From: an uncultured Ruminococcus sp. | GTDB lineage: Bacteria; Bacillota; Clostridia; Oscillospirales; Acutalibacteraceae | Reading direction: 5' to 3' | DNA: 64,000 nucleotides | Assembly: GCA_902766885.1 (NCBI GenBank) | Contig: CACXFS010000002.1 | Location: forward strand, 48,681-112,680 | Shown here: positions 8,059 to 15,382 of the stretch, one piece after another | Position numbering within the stretch: position 1 is the stretch's first letter | Layout: the number at the start of each line of letters is the position of its first letter | Made by a program: the position numbers and the translations under genes | Notes under the pieces: generated by a model | Told to the model about the DNA's origin: nothing | Databases searched by the model: none | Seen by the model: only the letters and a program-made list of their open reading frames with translations

Positions 8059-9219
8059 TCAGCCAACTACCTCAAGAACTGTACCAACTTTTGCAGTATT
8101 GTTGTAGCCGCCAACGATATACTTCTGAACGTATGTAACGTCGAGAATTGATACTCTACCGTCATCGTTTACATCAGCAAGAGCGTAAGCAAGCATAAGC
8201 TTCTCTATTTCTTCTTCTGTTGTGGGTTCAGAAATGATGCCAAGACCCATCTTCTGAATCTCTGTAGCGTCCTGAATTGTGATGATGCCGTCCTGATCAA
8301 CGTCACCGTAAAGTAACACAGGCTCGGGCTCTGTTGTGGGCTCAGGTTCAGTTGTAGGCTCGGGCTCTGTTGTAGGCTCGGGCTCTGTTGTAGGCTCGGG
8401 CTCTGTTGTAGGTTCGGGCTCTGTCGGATAGGGATCTACGCCGAGTAATGTAGCAACTGTTTCAACAGGAGCAATTAAGGGGTTATTTTCGGGATCAGCA
8501 AGCTGCTCTGCATAGTCTTCTTTATACTGAGCGAGAACAGCAGCAGGCTCAACACCGAGTGTTGCACAGATGTTTGCTAATTTCTCAGGAGTAACTGCTG
8601 CATCAGGAATTTCAGCGTTCTTTACTGCCCAAGAAGCAATGTACTGAGAAACGATCTGCTCTTTCGGCTGGTATACAGGGAAGTACTTACCAACGATTTT
8701 ACCTGTTGATGTGATAGCTGCCTTAGCGCCAAACTTGTCAGAATTGTTCTTCCAAGCGCCTTCAAAGTCCATCTTAGATGAATCTTCGGTGTTTTCAACC
8801 ATTTCGCCTGTTACGTAAACTGTATCACCGAGGCACTCTTTAGCAAATGTAATATTGCCTGTCTGGTGAGAAGCGCCGTCTGTATCCTTTGTTGAAAAGA
8901 GAAGTGCATAGTCAGCGCCTTCTTCAATTGTGCCAATCTTTGAAGTATCAAAGTAGTAAAGACCTGTTTCAGCGTCCTTCTTGCACTGCTCTGACTTTGA
9001 CTGCCAAGATGTTTCTGTAAGAGGTGATCCTCCGTATACATTATAAACGTGGCAATAAACAGACTTTGTTGTTCCCCATGACTCGAGTGTGGGAACTTCG
9101 AAATAAACTTTTGTTTCCTCATCGGCTGCTGATGCAGAACAAATTGAAAAACCTGCAAAACAGGAAGCTGCCATTGTTACTGAAAGAGCAAGGCTGATGA
9201 TTTTTGATGATCTTTTCAT
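8059..9219 (-). CDS. Secreted dockerin protein with TEPEPT linker, possible starch-adherence component
   Basis: A 386-residue exported protein. The signal peptide is about residues 1-32 (ending SASA). An aromatic-rich beta domain spans about 33-160, a helical stretch about 160-265, and then a proline/threonine/glutamate linker of six TEPEPT-like units. The dockerin at about 305-375 has loops DVDQDGIITIQD and DVNDDGRVSILD. The first domain begins VYFEVPTLESWG, which recalls CBM25/26-type beta strands. It has no enzyme motif and may be a non-catalytic polysaccharide-binding member of the amylosome; that role is inferred from architecture only. GGAGGAATT precedes the ATG. Confidence 0.8.
   Translation of the reverse strand: MKRSSKIISLALSVTMAASCFAGFSICSASAADEETKVYFEVPTLESWGTTKSVYCHVYNVYGGSPLTETSWQSKSEQCKKDAETGLYYFDTSKIGTIEEGADYALLFSTKDTDGASHQTGNITFAKECLGDTVYVTGEMVENTEDSSKMDFEGAWKNNSDKFGAKAAITSTGKIVGKYFPVYQPKEQIVSQYIASWAVKNAEIPDAAVTPEKLANICATLGVEPAAVLAQYKEDYAEQLADPENNPLIAPVETVATLLGVDPYPTEPEPTTEPEPTTEPEPTTEPEPTTEPEPTTEPEPVLLYGDVDQDGIITIQDATEIQKMGLGIISEPTTEEEIEKLMLAYALADVNDDGRVSILDVTYVQKYIVGGYNNTAKVGTVLEVVG
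8321..8423. repeat. 18-bp tandem repeat encoding the TEPEPT linker
   Basis: Five to six near-identical 18-bp units (GGCTCGGGCTCTGTTGTA on the plus strand) encode the six-residue linker repeat. Copy number could vary by slippage. Confidence 0.85.
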
Positions 9220-9238
9220 CGTTAATTCCTCCTTTTTG

Positions 9239-9259
9239 ATTACTCATAATTTGAGTAAT
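9239..9259. promoter_or_regulatory. Dyad ATTACTC-N7-GAGTAAT at the dockerin gene transcription start
   Basis: Perfect 7-bp arms lie just upstream of the Shine-Dalgarno and over the predicted transcription start of the 8059-9219 gene. The position suits a repressor operator or a leader hairpin. Confidence 0.4.
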
Positions 9260-9262
9260 TAC

Positions 9263-9291
9263 ATTATATATCAAATTGATTATTTTTACAA
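9263..9291 (-). promoter_or_regulatory. Promoter of the 8059-9219 dockerin gene
   Basis: On the minus strand TTGTAA (9286-9291) and TATAAT (9263-9268) are spaced by 17 bases, about 45 bases upstream of the ATG. Confidence 0.65.
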
Positions 9292-9445
9292 GTACTTTTT
9301 GGGAAATATGGTTATATTTTTTTTAGATTTTTCTAAATCAGGAAAAATCAAGTGTCTATCGGGAGTTTTACCTTTGCTTTATTATCTGCGTGTTTTTTAT
9401 TGAGTTTTCGTATCGAAAATAAAGTAATATTTTAAAGCAAAACTG

Positions 9446-9474
9446 TTGATTTATATTTTAAAATATAGTATGAT
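9446..9474 (+). promoter_or_regulatory. Promoter of the 9507 membrane protein gene
   Basis: TTGATT (9446-9451) and TATGAT (9469-9474) are 17 bases apart, giving a leader of about 25 bases with AAAGGAGGT. Confidence 0.55.
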
Positions 9475-9506
9475 AATATAGATAAAATGTAAAGGAGGTA
9501 TCACCG

Positions 9507-10436
9507 TTGGACGAAAATAAGGATTTTCTTACTTCTGAATCAGAAGCAGAAAACAACATAAATTCCGACACAGATACAACAACTAATGAAAGCAGTCAGG
9601 AAAGCTTTTCCGGAGCATTCAGCGACGAAATTGCTGAAACGCAGGGTGAATCCGAAACAGAAGTTACTCCTGTTGACTACAGTGCAAATGCTCCCGTTGC
9701 TGTTAAAAAGAAGAAGGGCTTTATCCAGCTTCCTATCATTATTTCACTTGCTATTCTTGTTTTAGTAGCACTTGGATTTTTAGTATTCAAGGTGTTTTTC
9801 AATACAAGCGTTGTAGGAACATGGACTGTTAAGGATACAGCTACTGCTGACGAAGCTACAACTGCTACTTCCGATGAGGTTGCTAAGAATTACTACACCT
9901 TTGAGGATGACGGAACTGCTTCAATCCACCTTGGCACTATGAAAATGATTGGTACATATTCACTTGACACAAGCGATGAAGGTACAAGAACAATTGACAT
10001 CAGTATTCCTTCCGCACTTGAGGGCACATTTGAGTACGAGGTTACAGGTAACGAGATTACAGGACGTACGCTTACGCTTACAGACACCTACTACGGTCAG
10101 AGCATTGACCTTGAAAGTACTAAGCTTGTTATTCCCGAGATGAAACCGGACGCTGACTTCAAGCCAAATGAAAAGCTTGCCGCAAAGTGGACCTATGACG
10201 ACGGATATTACAAGATGAGCTATGAGCTCAGAAAAGACGGTACGGCTACCGTAAGCCAGTCGGATATTCTTTTTGCTGACGGCGTTTACAACTATACAGA
10301 CAACACAATCACAATTAAGTATTACACAAATCAAGAGGTTACTATGGAGCTTAATTACGAACTGAAAGATGACTCAATTATTATTGACGGTATTCAGTTT
10401 ATGAAAGATACGGGCTCTTCCTCTGATGAATCATAA
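9507..10436 (+). CDS. Single-pass membrane protein with two beta-rich outside domains
   Basis: The 309-residue product starts at TTG, fixed by a near-perfect AAAGGAGGT eight bases upstream. Residues 1-70 are acidic and Ser/Thr-rich with no signal peptide. One membrane helix lies at about 75-97 after KKKKG, and the outside part holds two similar lipocalin-like segments. Each has a VGTWTVKD- or LAAKWTYDD-type opening followed by YYxFEDDGTAS- or YELRKDGTATVS-type strands. This resembles small DUF5640-like domains. Its function is unknown. A good terminator follows the stop. Confidence 0.7.
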   Translation: MDENKDFLTSESEAENNINSDTDTTTNESSQESFSGAFSDEIAETQGESETEVTPVDYSANAPVAVKKKKGFIQLPIIISLAILVLVALGFLVFKVFFNTSVVGTWTVKDTATADEATTATSDEVAKNYYTFEDDGTASIHLGTMKMIGTYSLDTSDEGTRTIDISIPSALEGTFEYEVTGNEITGRTLTLTDTYYGQSIDLESTKLVIPEMKPDADFKPNEKLAAKWTYDDGYYKMSYELRKDGTATVSQSDILFADGVYNYTDNTITIKYYTNQEVTMELNYELKDDSIIIDGIQFMKDTGSSSDES

Positions 10437-10456
10437 GCAATAGAATAAAGCTACTT

Positions 10457-10488
10457 AGGCAGCAGCGGTTTTCCGCTGTTGCCTTTTG
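10457..10488 (+). terminator. Terminator of the 9507 gene
   Basis: An 11-bp stem GGCAGCAGCGG / CCGCTGTTGCC with one G-T pair and a TTTT loop is followed by TTTTG. Confidence 0.8.
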
Positions 10489-10527
10489 TGTTTTATAGAA
10501 AGAGTGACTTTATTTCACCGATGTCAT

Positions 10528-11823
10528 ATGAAACGAAAACTAATTACAGCAATCCTGCTATCACTAATTTTTCTGTTTATTGCCGCAGGCACTGTATATT
10601 CAGAATCAGATAAAAATTTATCTGTATTCAATGAATGTAAAAAATACTACACAGAAAACAATTCTAACGGTGCGTTTATTTACGGATTTGATTACAGCAC
10701 ACTATACTCATCACGTGTTCTCCCCTCTTTCAGCATCAGATATGCTGCGGTTGACGGAACAATACGTTCCGTCAGTCACAACAAAAGCTGCTCTTATGCA
10801 CTTTATAACATAATTAACTCATATTATGTTACTGAACTTGACAGCGCAGACGGCAATTGTGTTACATATTCTTTCGGAGAACTAAAGTCAATTGACAACA
10901 GCTCGTTTGCTTTTTGCGACGGTAAAGCTTACTTTATCTTTACGGACAGTAATAATACTTATGTAAGGTCATATGACAGCAACGGGAAAGCACTAAAAAA
11001 ATATACTTTTGACGCAAATATAAAACGCATTTTTACAAATGATTCAAAAGTTTATGTATTGCTTTATGACGGAGAAATCTACAGGCTTGACAACAACAGC
11101 TCAAGTTACTGCGTAAGCATTAATACAGATTATGAAATTTGTAATGCGGGAAACGGATATATTTACAGCGAAGCAGGAACGCTGTTCTCACTTGCTGACA
11201 GCAATATTGAACATATCTACGGTGCAAAGTCAAATTGTGTTGTAAAAAGCGAAAATAGGCTTATTTATTCAGATGAGCTGACAATAAAATATGAGGACAA
11301 GTACTTCAAGAGCAACAAGAAAATTAAATCATTATTCTTTTATGGAAATAATGTCGGTATTCTTGATGAAAGCTTTACACTTAACACCATTAAACTTTCA
11401 GATTTTAAAGATAATAGCAGCGGTATAAATTCAAATAATGTCACAGAAAATAAAAACAGTAAAGTGAGTATTAATTCCGACGGGTATATAACGGGAATAA
11501 ACAACGGGACAACAGTGATTGATTTCAAAAAGCTGTTTTCTGACGAAATTGCAGTTTATGATAAAAACGGAAATGTAGTAACAAGCGGTAAAATAAAAAC
11601 AGGCTATCGTGCGAGAATTTCTGACCGCATTTACGAAATTTCAGTTTTGGGTGACATAACCGGAGAGGGTAATGTAAAGTCAAATGATGTTTCAGCTTTG
11701 ATGTCATATTTTGTCGGAAAATCAGATTTAAACGGTGTTTATCTTGCGTCCGCTGATTATAACAATGACGGAAGTATTACAAACAAAGACCTTGTTGGTA
11801 TCGCACGTCAGGCTAAAAATTAA
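10528..11823 (+). CDS. Exported protein with divergent dockerin-like C-terminus
   Basis: A 431-residue protein from the ATG at 10528 (MKRKLIT), chosen because a hydrophobic signal segment follows directly; the in-frame ATG at 10486 would prefix it with a non-signal peptide. The body is Ser/Asn/Tyr-rich with repeated short beta strands such as KVYVLLYDGEIYRLD, suggesting a propeller. The last ~60 residues resemble a dockerin: DITGEGNVKSND is a degenerate first calcium loop and DYNNDGSITNKD an intact second. The recognition helices differ from those of the other dockerins here. It may bind another cohesin or be decaying. The Shine-Dalgarno is weak. Confidence 0.65.
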   Translation: MKRKLITAILLSLIFLFIAAGTVYSESDKNLSVFNECKKYYTENNSNGAFIYGFDYSTLYSSRVLPSFSIRYAAVDGTIRSVSHNKSCSYALYNIINSYYVTELDSADGNCVTYSFGELKSIDNSSFAFCDGKAYFIFTDSNNTYVRSYDSNGKALKKYTFDANIKRIFTNDSKVYVLLYDGEIYRLDNNSSSYCVSINTDYEICNAGNGYIYSEAGTLFSLADSNIEHIYGAKSNCVVKSENRLIYSDELTIKYEDKYFKSNKKIKSLFFYGNNVGILDESFTLNTIKLSDFKDNSSGINSNNVTENKNSKVSINSDGYITGINNGTTVIDFKKLFSDEIAVYDKNGNVVTSGKIKTGYRARISDRIYEISVLGDITGEGNVKSNDVSALMSYFVGKSDLNGVYLASADYNNDGSITNKDLVGIARQAKN

Positions 11824-11835
11824 AACACATAACAA

Positions 11836-11862
11836 AAGCCTCCGCTTTCACGGAGGCTTAAT
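11836..11862. terminator. Bidirectional terminator
   Basis: A perfect 9-bp stem AAGCCTCCG/CGGAGGCTT lies between the convergent 10528 gene and the pseudokinase gene. Confidence 0.8.
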
Positions 11863-11876
11863 TATTTAACCGGATA

Positions 11877-13511
11877 TTATTGATTTGACTGGGTTTCAGC
11901 ACTTTCTTTGCCTTTGCTGACAATGATAGTTACGTTTGTACCGTATTCTACGGTATCGCCCTCTTGATGGTTTTTGTAACCGATTACTCTGTCCTCGGCA
12001 ACTGTGTCGCTGTACTGATACTCGGCTGTTGCAAGAAGTCCCTGAGCCGCAATATCAGAAGCGGCTTCGTCAAGCTTTGAGCCCTCAACTTTCGGCAATT
12101 CTCTCATCTGAGGACCTTTGCTGACAGTAATACTGATAAGTATTCCGTCCTCCTGCGTAACCTTGGAGCCTGCTGCAGGGTTCTGAGAAATTACAGTACC
12201 TTCTTTATAATCTTCACTGTATTCATCGGTATATGAACGGTAAACAGTTATTTTGGTATCACCCTCTGCCTGCTTCATAACGTCCTCATAGTTCATTCCA
12301 ACATAGTTCGGAATCGTTGCACCCGTCCACTCAGTGCTCTGGGTAGACTCGACTGTTTCAGAGGTGTTTCCGCCGAAAACTCCGGCAAGCGGATTTTGCA
12401 TAAGCCAGAATACTCCCGCAATTCCCAGCACAAGGACTGTAATCGCAGCGGAAATAATAACGATTGAAGTATGCGACATTCCGTTGCGTCCCTTTTGGGA
12501 TTTATCAGCCTTTGAAAGATTCATACTTGCAGTTCTTGAAATTTCCTCCTGAATTGCCTTGGCAGTGTGAGCTACGGAAAGCTGTGAACGAAGTTCGTCA
12601 AAATCAGTAATTCTGTTTTCACGTTCAACCTGTAAGCCGTTTGCAAGTGCAGAAACAACGTGCGGAGGCAGACGCTTAACTGTAGTAGTGCTCATAAGAA
12701 GTCTGCTGTCTTTGCGGCGCTCGGGTGCGCTTTTTGGAAGGTGTCCTGTCAGAGCATAGAAAAGAGTTGAGCAGAAACCGTAGATATCGGTAATATCATC
12801 GAGCGGAAAATTATCGTCGTACTGCTCCGGTGCAGCCGCTCCGGAAAACAGCTGGGATTTAAGCGGTGTGCCACGCTTGCGCTCATTTTCAGTGGCAAAA
12901 CCACTGATTTTTATTTTGCCCGAGGAAGTTATAAATATATTTTTCGGTGCAATTGCATAGTGGCCTACTCCACGCTTATGAAGTGCCTCAAGTGCAGAAA
13001 TAACAGGCATAAAGAGCGGGCGTGCTATGTCCCATTCAAGACTGCCGCTGCTGCGCTCAACATATTCTTCAAAAGGAATTAAATCCTCATTTTCTTCAAC
13101 CACATAAACGGTATTGTTTTCTTCAAAAATATTATGAACCTTCATCAACGCAGAAAGGTCCCTAAGCTCGCACAGAATACGATAGTAATTAATAAAATCG
13201 TCCTTAAGCTTATTATATGCAAGGCGGTTTTCGTAGTTGATTTTGACTTCAGCCGAGCCTTCTTCCCTGCTGAAAAGTCCCATTGGCAGGAACTCACAAA
13301 TAATTACCACATCGCCTGTCTGCTTATCAAAGCTGATATATCGTGTACTTTCACCGTTTGTATCAATGCCCGAACCGACAATATACCTGTTTGAAAGCAC
13401 CGTGCCGTAAGGCAAAAAAGGTGCATGTTGTTTTTCGGAATTATCAAAGCCACATTCGGGACAAATTTTATTGTTGCCGATTTCCTGCATACAACCCATA
13501 CACAATGACAT
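11877..13511 (-). CDS. Zinc-ribbon pseudokinase with transmembrane helix and two PASTA domains
   Basis: Counting from the ATG at 13511, residues 4-20 form a zinc ribbon (CMGC, CPEC). A kinase fold covers about 35-265, a membrane helix about 350-372, and two PASTA domains about 398-535 (IPNYVGMNYEDV, LPKVEGSKLDEA). The kinase has lost its catalytic residues. The ATP-binding lysine of VAIK is Cys (VIICEFLP). The HRD loop is HYAIAPKN, so the catalytic Asp is Ala, and DFG is SGFA, so the metal Asp is Gly. The APEQ motif is kept. It is therefore probably a non-catalytic cell-wall sensor. An intact PrkC/PrpC pair lies 2 kb upstream. A TTG at 13541 is an alternative start; GGAG lies 12 bases before the ATG. 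Confidence 0.85.
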   Translation of the reverse strand: MSLCMGCMQEIGNNKICPECGFDNSEKQHAPFLPYGTVLSNRYIVGSGIDTNGESTRYISFDKQTGDVVIICEFLPMGLFSREEGSAEVKINYENRLAYNKLKDDFINYYRILCELRDLSALMKVHNIFEENNTVYVVEENEDLIPFEEYVERSSGSLEWDIARPLFMPVISALEALHKRGVGHYAIAPKNIFITSSGKIKISGFATENERKRGTPLKSQLFSGAAAPEQYDDNFPLDDITDIYGFCSTLFYALTGHLPKSAPERRKDSRLLMSTTTVKRLPPHVVSALANGLQVERENRITDFDELRSQLSVAHTAKAIQEEISRTASMNLSKADKSQKGRNGMSHTSIVIISAAITVLVLGIAGVFWLMQNPLAGVFGGNTSETVESTQSTEWTGATIPNYVGMNYEDVMKQAEGDTKITVYRSYTDEYSEDYKEGTVISQNPAAGSKVTQEDGILISITVSKGPQMRELPKVEGSKLDEAASDIAAQGLLATAEYQYSDTVAEDRVIGYKNHQEGDTVEYGTNVTIIVSKGKESAETQSNQ

Positions 13512-13671
13512 ACTATTTTTCAACTCCAAATCACGTTTCAATTTATAAATCGGATTTTAAATCTCTCATTTTTTCCAAAAAGAATTATAACACAACATTA
13601 TTATTCCTTTCAAGATTTATGAGTGTCATTATAATTACAGTTTTGTTATAGAAAAACATAGAAAAATTAAT

Positions 13672-13747
13672 TGGTGGAGATAACGGGGCTCGAACCCGTG
13701 ACCTTTTGACTGCCAGTCAAACACTCTCCCAGCTGAGCTATACCCCC
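13672..13747 (-). tRNA. tRNA-Ala (GGC)
   Basis: On the minus strand it reads GGGGGTA...TATCTCC-ACCA with an encoded CCA. The anticodon stem TTTGA/TCAAA encloses the loop CTGGCAG, so the anticodon is GGC (alanine, GCC codons). T-arm GGGTTCGAGCCC is present. Confidence 0.95.
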
Positions 13748-13819
13748 ATATAATGCTTGTATATAAAATATTATACACAAGATATATTATTTTTGCTTAT
13801 GAAAAAGAATTAAATATAT

Positions 13820-14455
13820 TTATATATATTCTTCTTTCAGATTAATTATAAGTATTGCATTTCCGTCATAAATTTTTATTTCCGATTTTTCAGAAATAAA
13901 AACATTTGATATCCCAAGAGGTACACTGCTTTTGAGGCTGTATCTGTCAAGAGGATATTGTGCACCCTTATACGAAACGCAAACACTCTCGCAGCCATAC
14001 GGGAAAAGAGAAAATGTTTTGCCGCAATATCCGCCAAAGCAGTACTCGCCCTTTTCAAGAAATTCTACTCTCTCGTTTTCCGAAAGCAGAACTCCCCTGC
14101 CTCCTTTTTCGGCAATATAATAAAGTGCTGAAAGATTTGCAAAGGTGTGGTCGGTTCTGCCGCCGAGTGCTCCGAGCAAAAGAAACTCGGTAAAGCCTTT
14201 TTCAAAGGCAAGGTCAATCGAGTGAATCGTATCGGTATCGTCCTTTTGAGGATTTAGTTTTACAATCTCGCAGTTTGCCGATATTTTTTCTTTATAAGAA
14301 TCAAAATCGCCTACAATCAGATTCGGTTCAATACCGGCAAGCTTTGCAAATTCATACCCTCTGTCGGCACAGATTAAATAATCATCAGATTTTACCGCTT
14401 GCTTTATGAAATCCGGATTAGTTTCGGGTGAGCCCGATATGATTACACAGCGCAT
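13820..14455 (-). CDS. thiN: Thiamine diphosphokinase ThiN
   Basis: ThiN transfers pyrophosphate from ATP to thiamine to make the coenzyme thiamine diphosphate. The 211-residue length is normal. Diagnostic features are ADRG near residue 31, VGDFDS at about 48-53, the substrate loop QKDDTDT and GGRTDH. AAGGTGA precedes the ATG. It is the last gene of the minus-strand block after rsgA, as in Bacillus, but the rpe gene usually found between them is absent. No TPP riboswitch was seen upstream. Confidence 0.92.
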   Translation of the reverse strand: MRCVIISGSPETNPDFIKQAVKSDDYLICADRGYEFAKLAGIEPNLIVGDFDSYKEKISANCEIVKLNPQKDDTDTIHSIDLAFEKGFTEFLLLGALGGRTDHTFANLSALYYIAEKGGRGVLLSENERVEFLEKGEYCFGGYCGKTFSLFPYGCESVCVSYKGAQYPLDRYSLKSSVPLGISNVFISEKSEIKIYDGNAILIINLKEEYI

Positions 14456-14491
14456 TTTGATTCACCTTATTTCTTTTACCGAATTTTATAT

Positions 14492-15382
14492 TCAACGCAG
14501 TTCCCATTCTTTTATGTCTTTTACCTCGTTATACATTGCAACATAGCTTTTATGGCGTGACGGCTCAATTTCGCCGTCAGAAACAGCCTGCAAAATCCTG
14601 CATCCCTTTTCACAGGTATGCGAACAGGAGGTAAACTGACATTCACCGAGGTATTTTTCAAATTCGGGAAAGCAGTACTGCAAATGAGTTTTGTCAATCA
14701 TTTCGTATCTCTGCAAGTCAACGGTAGAAAATCCCGGAGTGTCAGCCACAAAGCAACCGTCAATTTCAAACAGCTCAACAACCCTTGTTGTGTGTTTTCC
14801 TCGTCCGAGTTTTCGGCTTATCTGCCCTGTCTGCAGCTCAAGCTCGGGGAAAATTCGGTTAATCAGCGTTGATTTGCCTACTCCGCTGTTTCCCGTAAAA
14901 GCAGACACCTTGCCTTTAAGAAAATCTTTAAGCTTGTTCACGTTCTCAGTATCGTCGGGAGAACAGAGAAACACAGGAAATTCGGAATTGCGATAAATTT
15001 TTGCAATCCTTTCCCCCGATTTCAAATCATTTTTCGACACAACAATTGCAGGAATCATATTGTTGTTAACTGCCGCCGCAGTCATCTTGTCAATTACCGT
15101 AAAATTCGGCTCAGGGTCAACCGTTGAACATACAATTACAAGTGTGTCGATATTTGCAAGTGCAGGGCGTTTTAGCTTGTTGATTCTCGGTTTTATTTCT
15201 TCAATTGACGCAAAGCCCTCATCGGGAACGGAAATTACTACCTTATCTCCGACTACGGGGGAATTTCCGCTTTTGCGAAAACTTCCCCTTGCCTTACATT
15301 CATATTCTTTGCCGTCACAGCGAACGTAATAGAATCCGCCGATTGACTTCATCAATAATCCGTTAAGTTTAGTCATACTCAT
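14492..15382 (-). CDS. rsgA: Ribosome small-subunit GTPase RsgA
   Basis: RsgA is a circularly permuted GTPase that helps mature the 30S subunit. The 296-residue protein has an N-terminal OB fold and then the permuted order G4 (SKNDLK), G1 (GNSGVGKSTL) and G3 (DTPGF). The C-terminal zinc knuckle is in CQFTSCSHTCEKGC. The ATG at 15382 overlaps the prkC stop (TGATG); the ATG two codons later is an alternative. The coupling keeps it in the prpC-prkC-rsgA arrangement typical of Firmicutes, where PrkC phosphorylates RsgA in Bacillus. Confidence 0.95.
   Translation of the reverse strand: MSMTKLNGLLMKSIGGFYYVRCDGKEYECKARGSFRKSGNSPVVGDKVVISVPDEGFASIEEIKPRINKLKRPALANIDTLVIVCSTVDPEPNFTVIDKMTAAAVNNNMIPAIVVSKNDLKSGERIAKIYRNSEFPVFLCSPDDTENVNKLKDFLKGKVSAFTGNSGVGKSTLINRIFPELELQTGQISRKLGRGKHTTRVVELFEIDGCFVADTPGFSTVDLQRYEMIDKTHLQYCFPEFEKYLGECQFTSCSHTCEKGCRILQAVSDGEIEPSRHKSYVAMYNEVKDIKEWELR

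Noticed and set aside
8321-8423. CRISPR-like array at the TEPEPT region
   Set aside because: The 18-bp units are contiguous, in frame and have no spacers; they encode a linker.
13760-14500. TPP riboswitch near thiN
   Set aside because: No CTGAGA or similar conserved core was seen, and the gene sits inside a housekeeping block.
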